Origin: an uncultured Clostridium sp.
Lineage (GTDB): Bacteria; Bacillota; Clostridia; Clostridiales; Clostridiaceae
Assembly (NCBI GenBank): GCA_937927335.1
Contig: CALBDU010000015.1
Location: 1 to 13,585 of the forward strand
DNA: 13,585 nt
Direction: 5' to 3'
Below, piece after piece: positions 1 through 5,510 of the stretch. Both the position numbers and the translations under genes were made by a program. Under the pieces are notes generated by a model, which did not search any database, was not told the DNA's origin, and was given only the letters and a program-made list of their open reading frames with translations. Every line of letters begins with the position of its first letter. Within the stretch, counting starts at the first letter, position 1.

Positions 1-26
1 AGCATGTTCTCTTTTTTTTGCTTATC

Positions 27-145
27 TAATTTACACCATTATACGGACATAATTCATACTGCACCCCCATCTGTGCAAAATTTCAAGTAGTGTGCAGGTT
101 TTTTAGATTAATAATCAATTTTCGGCTATATTTTGTGTAAATTAT
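27..145. repeat. Insertion-end-like motifs shared with the right window edge
   Basis: TAATTTACAC at 27-36 and CGGACATAA at 44-52 are the reverse complements of GTGTAAATTA and TTATGTCCG. Both occur in the opposite orientation near 13520-13558. TTCGGCTATA (121-130) and TGTGTAAATTAT (134-145) also recur at the right edge, at 13563-13572 and 13548-13559. These may be remains of ends of one family of mobile element. No transposase frame is present, so the assignment is inference only; AT-rich chance similarity is possible for the shorter words. Confidence 0.3.
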
Positions 146-231
146 GGGTTTATACGTTAAATTTCAGATATATTTACGTTTATATTGAACATTAATTGAA
201 ATTTTGCTCACTTTCGCCCAAAATTCAAAGA

Positions 232-331
232 CTGTAGTTTCTCAAGTCACTAATGGATGAGTTCCAATCTCATCGGGCAAGGCTGTAGTTTCTCAAGTCA
301 CTAATGAAGGATTCCCAACTCATAGTCAAGG
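232..331. repeat. Two-copy 51-base imperfect tandem repeat with hairpins
   Basis: A 24-base identical block beginning CTGTAGTTTCTCAAG occurs at 232-255 and 283-306, exactly 51 bases apart. The remaining part of each unit is also related (TTCC..AA..CTCAT..CAAGGC). Copy 1 contains a 6-bp hairpin, GATGAG (256-261) with CTCATC (269-274). ATGAGTT of copy 1 (257-263) is complementary to AACTCAT of copy 2 (317-323), so alternative folds between copies are possible. No gene abuts it directly. Function unknown; it could be a duplicated small-RNA or protein-binding element, or a dead repeat. Confidence 0.7.
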
Positions 332-501
332 CCGGATAACCTTAAAGATTAAAGAATTGCCAATAAACTAACGCTTGTCCATACTTTTTATATATTAAAA
401 GTTGTCAAATAAGAAAAAGCTGGTGTAAGGTAAAATTTGGAATTTGAAATTTTTGCCGGAGTTCTCCACAGTTTAAAGGATTATTTGGAACAATGCACGC
501 G

Positions 502-524
502 AAAAAAGGCCCTAACAGCCTTCT
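502..524 (-). terminator. Intrinsic terminator overlapping the end of the REC-GGDEF gene
   Basis: Read on the minus strand, a 7-bp stem (left arm AGAAGGC, right arm GCCTTTT, one G-T pair) encloses a 7-base loop that contains the TAG stop codon. The right arm runs into a T6 tract before CGCG. The left arm lies in the last codons of the coding sequence, which is economical but not rare in compact genomes. Confidence 0.55.
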
Positions 525-1399
525 ACTCTGTTACGACCTTTAGTTTTTGCCTCATAAAGCCTTAGATCGGCCTTTTTTATTATTTCCTCCATGGTGAGGC
601 TGTCATTATAGCTTTTAGCAGCAACTCCCAGGCTGATGGTTATTTTAATATTATTTCCTCCGGCCTTAAAGTTTGTATTTTCAACCCTCGATCTGATCCT
701 TTCACAAAGGCTGCAGGCGTCCTGTATTTTTGCTCCGGGGAGAACTATACCAAATTCTTCACCGCCGAATCTGGCAACTATATCGCCTGCACGAACTGAA
801 TCCGAAAGCACATCTGCAAGCTCCTTTAAAACAACATTGCCACTGGTATGGCCATAGGTATCATTAACCTTCTTAAAATAATCTATATCCACCATTACAA
901 AGGAGGTGTCAGCTTTATTGCGCTGCTGTTTTCTAATTTCTCTTCCGAAGAGCTCAATTAAAAGAGAAAAATTGTAAAGCCCGGTAAGCCCATCCTTCAT
1001 GGCCATATCCTTAAGCTTATCCTGCAATTCCTTATATCGAAGTGCTGATTGGATTCTTGCAATAACCTCTATTGGATCTATAGGCTTTTTTACATAATCA
1101 AAGGCTCCCAATTCCAAGGCCTTCTTAATATTATTGCCATCTGTTTTTGCTGATTCCATGATTACAGGAATATTTGAAAGAGAGTAGTCGTGCTTCAAGC
1201 ATCTGCAGGTTTCGAACCCGTCCATGCCTTGCATTACTACGTCAAGGAGAATGGCATCTGGTTTTATTAAGCGTGCCATATTTAATCCGCCTAAGCCATT
1301 ATCAGCGGTATAAACATCAAAGCCTTCAGCCTCAAGGATATCCTTAAGAATATTCAGGTTAAGGTGAGTGTCATCAATTACAAGAATTTTTTGGTTCAT
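512..1399 (-). CDS. Response regulator diguanylate cyclase (REC-GGDEF)
   Basis: Cytoplasmic PleD/WspR-type enzyme that should condense two GTP into cyclic-di-GMP when its receiver domain is phosphorylated by a histidine kinase, none of which is encoded nearby. From the ATG start (295 residues), residues about 3-120 form the receiver domain: acidic pair D9-D10, phosphoacceptor D53 in LLDVVM, and conserved K104 before the proline. A short helical linker (about 120-133) leads to the GGDEF domain (about 134-295). The signature reads GGEEF at residues 212-216, a catalytically competent variant, and RAGD five residues before it is an intact RxxD inhibitory site, so product feedback inhibition is expected. 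An overlapping GTG three bases upstream could also start translation. I prefer ATG at 1397-1399 because AAGGAG lies 7 bases before it and only 4 before the GTG. A terminator overlaps the stop. Confidence 0.95.
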   Translation of the reverse strand: MNQKILVIDDTHLNLNILKDILEAEGFDVYTADNGLGGLNMARLIKPDAILLDVVMQGMDGFETCRCLKHDYSLSNIPVIMESAKTDGNNIKKALELGAFDYVKKPIDPIEVIARIQSALRYKELQDKLKDMAMKDGLTGLYNFSLLIELFGREIRKQQRNKADTSFVMVDIDYFKKVNDTYGHTSGNVVLKELADVLSDSVRAGDIVARFGGEEFGIVLPGAKIQDACSLCERIRSRVENTNFKAGGNNIKITISLGVAAKSYNDSLTMEEIIKKADLRLYEAKTKGRNRVEGC

Positions 1400-1431
1400 C
1401 ACTAATCTCCTTGAATAATAGGTTATTAACC

Positions 1432-1477
1432 GGTTTACATATCAATTCAATTATACATAAAAATACAGGTGTAAACC
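1432..1477. promoter_or_regulatory. GGTTTACA/TGTAAACC dyad around a candidate -10 of the REC-GGDEF gene
   Basis: GGTTTACA (1432-1439) and TGTAAACC (1470-1477) form a perfect 8-base inverted repeat, separated by 30 bases. On the minus strand a TATAAT hexamer (1450-1455) sits near the centre, 51 bases upstream of the REC-GGDEF start, but no good -35 is spaced 16-18 bases away. The dyad could be an operator over this promoter. It overlaps the upstream gene's terminator, so part of the symmetry may belong to that structure. Confidence 0.3.
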
Positions 1478-1493
1478 ATATATTTATACCTGT
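1465..1493 (-). terminator. Terminator of the small membrane protein gene
   Basis: An 11-bp stem (ACAGGTATAAA pairing with TTTACACCTGT on the minus strand, one G-T pair) with a 7-base loop begins 11 bases past the stop codon of the 1504-1722 gene. It is followed on the minus strand by ATTTTTATG, a short T-rich tract. It separates that gene from the downstream REC-GGDEF gene. Confidence 0.55.
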
Positions 1494-1503
1494 TTTCTTA
1501 GAA

Positions 1504-1722
1504 TTATACTCTTTTTATAAAATAAACTATAGATGCTATGATAATTATGAGCAAAAGAGGTCCACCAAAGATGAATTTGAATACAAGCCCAAAGATTGAA
1601 AATATCAATCCTATTATTGAAACTACCAGAAATACTGGTAAGGCCACCATGCCGATTACCATAGCGGCAAATACAGCCACGATAACACAAACTACAACAA
1701 AGCCTGCTAAGATGCTTAACAT
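1504..1722 (-). CDS. Small hydrophobic membrane protein of unknown function
   Basis: A 72-residue protein, almost entirely hydrophobic. Residues about 3-32 and 33-50 look like one long or two short transmembrane helices, and about 56-69 form a last hydrophobic stretch ending in a basic tail (FIKRV). A Gly-Gly-Pro turn (about 53-55) precedes the final helix. The start is the internal ATG at 1720-1722, preceded by GGAGGG at 7 bases. The longer open frame begins with a TTG that overlaps that ribosome binding site and is unlikely to be used. It has its own candidate promoter (1767-1794) and terminator (1465-1493), which supports a real gene despite its size and lack of recognised family. It could be a small stress-type membrane protein, but nothing in the sequence shows a function. 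Confidence 0.7.
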   Translation of the reverse strand: MLSILAGFVVVCVIVAVFAAMVIGMVALPVFLVVSIIGLIFSIFGLVFKFIFGGPLLLIIIIASIVYFIKRV

Positions 1723-1766
1723 TTCATATCCCTCCAAATAATTTTAAATAACATATTATATGGTTA

Positions 1767-1794
1767 ATTATACTGCATTATATAAATTGTACAA
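1767..1794 (-). promoter_or_regulatory. Candidate promoter of the small membrane protein gene
   Basis: On the minus strand TTGTAC (1789-1794) and a perfect TATAAT (1767-1772) are separated by 16 bases, ending about 45 bases before the ATG at 1722. The -10 is perfect and the -35 is weak. Confidence 0.5.
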
Positions 1795-1854
1795 GGCTTA
1801 AAAAATACTTGTTTACACCTATTATATGATATTATCTCATAATAGCTTCGATTT

Positions 1855-1883
1855 TTGTATACTTACATATAATTTGATATAAT
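1855..1883 (+). promoter_or_regulatory. Candidate sigma-A-type promoter of the gamma-glutamyltransferase gene
   Basis: A perfect -10 TATAAT (1878-1883) is preceded at 17 bases by TTGTAT (1855-1860). The start codon lies 30 bases downstream of the -10, leaving room for the strong AGGAGGGGG ribosome binding site and a short leader. Confidence 0.5.
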
Positions 1884-1913
1884 TTAAATATATGAAATTG
1901 AGGAGGGGGAAAG

Positions 1914-3509
1914 ATGAAATTTGACCCTTTATATAATCCTTATAAAGTTAAAAAAAATGTATGCTACGGCATGAGGGGCATGATTGCTGCCTCCCAGCCA
2001 TCTGCAGCAGAAGCAGGCTTTGAAATGCTTAAAAATGGCGGCAATGCCATTGACGCAGCTGTGGCAGCAGCAGCAGCCCTCACAGTATGCGAGCCTACCT
2101 CCAACGGGGTTGGTGGCGATGCCTTTGCCATAGTATGGTATAGGGGAAAGCTGTACGGGCTGAATTCCAGCGGCCCTTGTCCAAAGGAGCTTACATTAGA
2201 TAAGCTAAATGGTAAAATGGCTGAGTATGGCTGGAAAACGGTAAATGTACCAGGAATACCCGCGGCTTGGGCAAGCCTATCTCACAGGTTTGGAAGGCTT
2301 TCCTTTGAACAGCTATTTAAGCCTGCCATTAACTATGCTGAAAATGGCTTTCCTGTAACACCGGTGCTTGGACACTATTGGGAGAAAGAATACAGAAAAA
2401 TGAAGGACAGTATGAAGGAAGAAATATTTACACATTGGCTTGAAACCTTCGCTCCTACGGGCAAGACACCTGAAATTGGGGAGATCTTCAAATACAAGCA
2501 TTTAGGCAAAACCTTAAGGCGTATTGCTGAAACCAAGGCTGAAGATTTCTACAGAGGAGAGCTTGCAGATAAAATTGACAGCTTTTCCAGAAAGACCGGC
2601 GGCTATATCAGAAAAGAGGACCTTGAAGGGTACAAGCCCCAGTGGGTGGAGCCTATCAGTATTAATTACAGAGGCTATGATGTTTTTGAAATACCACCTA
2701 ACGGCCAGGGTATAACCGCTCTTATGGCGTTGAACATATTAAAGGGTTTTGATTTTAACCTGTGCAGCAGGGAGCAGGTGCTGCACAGGCAAATTGAAGC
2801 TGTGAAGCTTGCCTTTATGGATTCACTGAAATATGTAACTGATATTAATTACATGGATATGGAAATAGAGGAGCTGCTGTCAGAAGAAAGAGCAAAGTAC
2901 AAAAGAACCCTCCTGGGGGATAATGCACTGGAGCCTTATGAAATAAACCATTGTGAGGGAGGCACTGTATATCTTGCTGCGGCAGATGACGAAGGGAATA
3001 TGGTGTCTTACATACAAAGCAATTACATGGGCTTTGGGTCAGGGATTGTGGTGCCGGAAACAGATATAGCACTTCACAGCAGAGCAAGAAATTTTTCCAT
3101 GGACAGAAGCCATGTCAATGTGCTTCAGCCTGGAAAGAGGCCTTACCATACCATCATCCCAGGCTTCCTTATGAAAGATGGAAAACCGGTGGGTCCCTTT
3201 GGAATTATGGGTGGCTTTATGCAGCCACAGGCTCATGTGCAGGTTCTGATGAACTACATCGATTTCAATATGAATCCCCAGGCTGCGCTGGACGCCCCAA
3301 GGTGGATCTGGATGCAGGACAGGGATGTAAGACTGGAAACCAGCTTTGAGCCATACTATGCACAAAAGCTGGAGAAGCGGGGTCATGCCATTGCCTATGA
3401 CCATGACAGTCTCCTCTTTGGCAGGGGCCAGATAATTTGGAGAATGGATAACGGAATATATGCTGGAGGCACTGATTCCAGAACCGATGGAACCATATAC
3501 AGCTGGTAG
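1914..3509 (+). CDS. Gamma-glutamyltransferase family protein (YwrD-like)
   Basis: Ntn-hydrolase of the gamma-glutamyltransferase family, which cleaves or transfers gamma-glutamyl groups from glutathione-like or other gamma-glutamyl compounds. The 531 residues include no signal peptide, so it is probably cytoplasmic, as for Bacillus YwrD-type members and unlike the secreted E. coli and B. subtilis Ggt. Visible signatures: the N-terminal block with GGNAIDAAVAAAAAL (about 42-56) and EPTSNGVGGDAF (60-71); T351 in EGGTVY as the expected autoprocessing and catalytic threonine, splitting a large subunit of about 350 from a small one of about 180 residues; and MGGFMQPQAH (432-441), matching the glycine pair of the oxyanion region. 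At residues 84-92 the segment that carries a substrate-binding arginine in classical enzymes reads NSSGPCPKE and has no arginine, so the true substrate is uncertain. Start ATG follows AGGAGGGGG at 4-5 bases. It is monocistronic. Confidence 0.92.
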   Translation: MKFDPLYNPYKVKKNVCYGMRGMIAASQPSAAEAGFEMLKNGGNAIDAAVAAAAALTVCEPTSNGVGGDAFAIVWYRGKLYGLNSSGPCPKELTLDKLNGKMAEYGWKTVNVPGIPAAWASLSHRFGRLSFEQLFKPAINYAENGFPVTPVLGHYWEKEYRKMKDSMKEEIFTHWLETFAPTGKTPEIGEIFKYKHLGKTLRRIAETKAEDFYRGELADKIDSFSRKTGGYIRKEDLEGYKPQWVEPISINYRGYDVFEIPPNGQGITALMALNILKGFDFNLCSREQVLHRQIEAVKLAFMDSLKYVTDINYMDMEIEELLSEERAKYKRTLLGDNALEPYEINHCEGGTVYLAAADDEGNMVSYIQSNYMGFGSGIVVPETDIALHSRARNFSMDRSHVNVLQPGKRPYHTIIPGFLMKDGKPVGPFGIMGGFMQPQAHVQVLMNYIDFNMNPQAALDAPRWIWMQDRDVRLETSFEPYYAQKLEKRGHAIAYDHDSLLFGRGQIIWRMDNGIYAGGTDSRTDGTIYSW

Positions 3510-3591
3510 GTGCCAGGCAGTTGACATTGATATGGGGCACTTTAGATGGTGAAAGTGCCAGGCAGTTGACGTTGAGACAGTTGACATTGAT
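3510..3591. repeat. GTGCCAGGCAG repeat and hairpin element
   Basis: Directly after the ggt-like stop codon, GTGCCAGGCAGTTGAC plus [A/G]TTGA occurs at 3510-3530 and 3555-3575, and a shorter copy CAGTTGACATTGAT at 3578-3591. Between the first two, GGCACTTT (3536-3543) and AAAGTGCC (3552-3559) form a perfect 8-bp hairpin with an 8-base loop. The element lies between convergent genes and could slow or end transcription, but neither strand has a T-tract after the hairpin. It resembles REP-type palindromic elements in organisation; that class assignment is inference. Confidence 0.65.
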
Positions 3592-3594
3592 GTT

Positions 3595-4032
3595 TTACTG
3601 TTTTTTATCGATATACACATTATAAACCAGCCCCAATACCACTAATGCTCCCCCTGCAACTTTCCCAAATGAAAAAACTTGCAGTGTAAAATAATCTACC
3701 AGTATACCGGCAAAAAGCTGTCCAATAAATAAAAGCACTGTTGCATATAAAGCAGAGATTTTTGGGGTTATGAAGCTTGAAATTGCTACCACGAATACAC
3801 CTATGGCTCCGCCCATATATGCATAGAAGGGCAAGCCTGAAAAATTCCCTGGGGGATGACTTAGGGTGTTGCTGCTTATCATAAAGAAAACAGCTGAGGT
3901 TATTAAGCCCGTTAAATAGTTATAGAAGGTGCCGGGCAAAATTCCTATTTTATCAGCTAGACTGGAATTTATAATTCTGCCTGAAACGTTGGTAATTCCG
4001 CTTGCTAAAGCAATAACTATATTTAATATCAT
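3595..4032 (-). CDS. Small DMT-superfamily transporter, YdcZ/DUF606 family (second of pair)
   Basis: A 145-residue integral membrane protein of the DUF606 (YdcZ) family, half-size members of the drug/metabolite transporter superfamily; substrates are unknown for most. It shows five hydrophobic helices (about 3-22, 36-54, 68-87, 92-111, 123-140) and a family-typical start with small and Gly/Asn residues (ALASGITNVSGRINSSLADK-like, about 9-28). Length is normal for the family, so it is not a fragment. The start is 12 bases after the stop of the preceding DUF606 gene, with AAAGGAG 6 bases before ATG, so both are surely co-transcribed. The usual expectation is that the two proteins form one hetero-oligomeric carrier with opposite membrane orientations; this is inference. 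Its end converges on the repeat element after the ggt-like gene. Confidence 0.85.
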   Translation of the reverse strand: MILNIVIALASGITNVSGRIINSSLADKIGILPGTFYNYLTGLITSAVFFMISSNTLSHPPGNFSGLPFYAYMGGAIGVFVVAISSFITPKISALYATVLLFIGQLFAGILVDYFTLQVFSFGKVAGGALVVLGLVYNVYIDKKQ

Positions 4033-4044
4033 AAAAATCTCCTT

Positions 4045-4467
4045 TTAAAAAATCGTCATTACAACAAGACCCAGAACCATTATTGCAAATCCAATTAATT
4101 TTTTTCTGTTAAATTTTACAACCTTCATGCCAAAAAGCCCGTAGTGGTCGATTATAATTGAAGCAACCCCTTGTCCGAAAAGTCCCAATGTAATGGACAG
4201 GGCTGCTCCCAAGGCTATCATAGAGGTGTTGCAAAGCAGAACTGTAAAGACACCTACAAAGCCGGCAGTGTATGTTAATAGAGATATTGATCTGTCAAAG
4301 GGGATTTTCAGCCCTTTAACAGCTATCAGAAGCAATACAGCAATTAATCCCACAATATGAATTATAACAGCTGAGGTGTAGTTTCCAGCATTCTTTGAAA
4401 GCACAGCGTTAAAGCTAACCATTATGGTGACTACGGCACCAGTTAATATTGATAAAAAATTGTACAT
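4045..4467 (-). CDS. Small DMT-superfamily transporter, YdcZ/DUF606 family (first of pair)
   Basis: A 140-residue membrane protein, paralogous to its downstream neighbour but clearly diverged. Five hydrophobic segments are visible (about 4-23, 31-50, 63-82, 86-104, 124-140), with the family-typical N-terminal block GAVVTIMVSFNAVLSKNAGN (about 11-30). It is first in a two-gene minus-strand operon transcribed away from the Crp/Fnr-family regulator. ATG at 4465-4467 follows AGGAGGT at 9 bases. A 16-base palindrome lies 60 bases upstream. The context suggests that the divergent regulator controls export or uptake by this pair, but the substrate cannot be read from sequence. Confidence 0.85.
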   Translation of the reverse strand: MYNFLSILTGAVVTIMVSFNAVLSKNAGNYTSAVIIHIVGLIAVLLLIAVKGLKIPFDRSISLLTYTAGFVGVFTVLLCNTSMIALGAALSITLGLFGQGVASIIIDHYGLFGMKVVKFNRKKLIGFAIMVLGLVVMTIF

Positions 4468-4526
4468 TACAATATGACCTCCTGAAATATCTAATATTAA
4501 ATTAACATAATGCTAGAATTTATTAC

Positions 4527-4542
4527 TATGACATATGTCATA
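4527..4542. promoter_or_regulatory. Perfect 16-base palindrome, candidate Crp/Fnr-family operator
   Basis: TATGACATATGTCATA is fully self-complementary. Its core TGACA-N2-TGTCA has the dyad form bound by Crp/Fnr-family dimers. It lies in the divergent region between the DUF606 pair (start 4467) and the Crp/Fnr-type gene (start 4661). Weak candidate -10 hexamers are TATATT at 4559-4564 (plus) and TATGTT at 4504-4509 (minus), which would put the centre near -37 of both promoters. Binding by the adjacent regulator is inferred. Confidence 0.6.
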
Positions 4543-4660
4543 TATTATTAAATAATGTTATATTCATAGAGGAGATAGAGCACTGAAAACCACCGAATCA
4601 ATGTAGTCCACGGGCTGCCTGCGGTGTGTAAAAACAATTAAATAATAAAGGTGAGATATT

Positions 4661-5353
4661 ATGATAGAAATTATTGATAGTGATATGCTTGGCTTTTATG
4701 TGGAAAAGTATAATTTGAACCAAATATTCAGTGACAATTTGCAAGGTTGTATGAAGCTTTGGAAATTCAATAAAGGGGAACATATCTGCAGGGCTGGTGA
4801 AAGCATAACGAAATTGTATTTTTTAGTGTCGGGAAAAGCAAAGGTTTATACCATATTGAGCAATGGCAAGCAGCTGCTGCTAAGCTTTAATAATCCTCTG
4901 GAGCTCATTGGAGACCTTGAATGCATAAAACTTAATACATTTCACTGCAGTATACAGGCTATCCAGGAGACTTTCTGCATATCTGTTGATTTGGATATTA
5001 TTAGAGGAAGGCTCATGGATGATGGAAAGTTTTTGAGATATATCATAAGCAGTTTAGGGAAAAAGCTTACTCAAAATACAGACCATAATTCCATAAATCT
5101 TCTGTACCCTTTGGAAAACAGGCTGGCCAGCTACATTTTAGCCACATCTGTGGATGATGAAGGCAAAGAAATTGAAATTATTCCGGACTTCAATTTAACT
5201 GAAATATCGGAGCTCCTGGGAACCAGCTACAGGCATTTATTAAGAACCTTGACTAAGTTTGTTGAAAAGGGTGCTGTAAATAAGAAAAATACAAGCTATG
5301 AGATAATAAGACGGGACATTTTAAAGGGCTTAGCTGGAGATTTGTACGAATAA
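4661..5353 (+). CDS. Crp/Fnr-family transcriptional regulator (YeiL-like)
   Basis: A 230-residue DNA-binding regulator. Residues about 20-125 form a cyclic-nucleotide-binding-type beta barrel (KGEHICRAGESITKLYFLVS at 38-57, then SGKAKVY). A dimerisation helix covers about 115-145, and about 148-220 is a winged helix-turn-helix with LTEISELLGTSYRHLLRTLT (179-198) as the helix-turn-helix. The arginine-serine pair that contacts cAMP in E. coli CRP is not evident in the matching segment, so cAMP is unlikely to be the ligand. Five cysteines (30, 43, 88, 96, 106) lie in the sensor half, but they do not form the N-terminal cluster motif of FNR. The overall pattern is closest to what I know of YeiL-type proteins, a judgement from memory. 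ATG at 4661 is preceded by AAGGTGAG, a weaker ribosome binding site. It is divergent from the DUF606 pair. Confidence 0.85.
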   Translation: MIEIIDSDMLGFYVEKYNLNQIFSDNLQGCMKLWKFNKGEHICRAGESITKLYFLVSGKAKVYTILSNGKQLLLSFNNPLELIGDLECIKLNTFHCSIQAIQETFCISVDLDIIRGRLMDDGKFLRYIISSLGKKLTQNTDHNSINLLYPLENRLASYILATSVDDEGKEIEIIPDFNLTEISELLGTSYRHLLRTLTKFVEKGAVNKKNTSYEIIRRDILKGLAGDLYE

Positions 5354-5447
5354 GAAAAGGTTTTTTAAAGATCACTGAAATCCAGTTAGAGCTCTTACCA
5401 GGTGTTCAAAATTAATGTCCGGACCTAAGCCCTCCGTGGGAATAATG
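5354..5447. other. Spacer downstream of the Crp/Fnr-type gene
   Basis: This stretch has no reading frame. It contains an 8-base palindrome GTCCGGAC (5417-5424) and a T6 run at 5361-5366 not preceded by a stem. No convincing plus-strand terminator was found before the hairpin at 5463-5507, which may serve both directions. Confidence 0.4.
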
Positions 5448-5507
5448 AATAATAAAAAAGAAAGGGCTTGTCCAAGCCAGCTAAAGTGCTATGTTTGGAC
5501 AAGCTCT
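5448..5507 (-). terminator. Strong intrinsic terminator of the Rh-type channel gene
   Basis: A 13-bp stem (5463-5475 with 5495-5507, one G-T pair; core GCTTGTCCAA with TTGGACAAGC) and a 19-base loop begin 4 bases past the channel's stop codon. On the minus strand it is followed by TTCTTTTTTATTA. In the plus direction the hairpin is followed by ATTTTAT, so weaker termination of the convergent regulator gene is also possible. Confidence 0.85.
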
Positions 5508-5510
5508 ATT

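Larger units (their letters stand above)
1..501. other. Gene-free AT-rich region with repeats
   Basis: About 500 bases without a credible reading frame on either strand; stops are frequent and no ribosome binding site is followed by an open frame. It contains short motifs at 27-52 and 121-145 that recur at the right edge of the window, and a two-copy 51-base tandem repeat at 232-331. The rest is low-complexity AT-rich DNA. No tRNA- or rRNA-like structure was recognised. Confidence 0.6.

Noticed and set aside
232..331. CRISPR array or known riboswitch
   Set aside because: There are only two repeat copies with a related, not unique, 27-base remainder, so it is not CRISPR. The conserved cores of c-di-GMP, T-box, SAM or other riboswitches that I know are not visible, and the nearest gene reads on the other strand toward it.
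1723..1737. TTG start adding five residues to the small membrane protein
   Set aside because: Those codons include the GGAGGG site that serves the ATG at 1722; nothing suitable lies upstream of the TTG.
3536..3559. Perfect 8-bp hairpin as a bidirectional intrinsic terminator
   Set aside because: Neither strand has a T-tract after the stem. It is better described as part of the repeat element, though it might still pause transcription.
3039..3620. Long minus-strand frame (193 codons) opposite the ggt-like gene
   Set aside because: It overlaps a clearly coding plus-strand gene and the repeat element, its translation is rich in Ser, His and Pro with no recognisable domain, and there is no suitable ribosome binding site. 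It is a shadow frame.
3595..4467. DUF606 pair as one transporter gene broken by a frameshift
   Set aside because: Each half has its own start, good ribosome binding site and full family length, and the two are in the usual tandem arrangement, so they are two intact genes.
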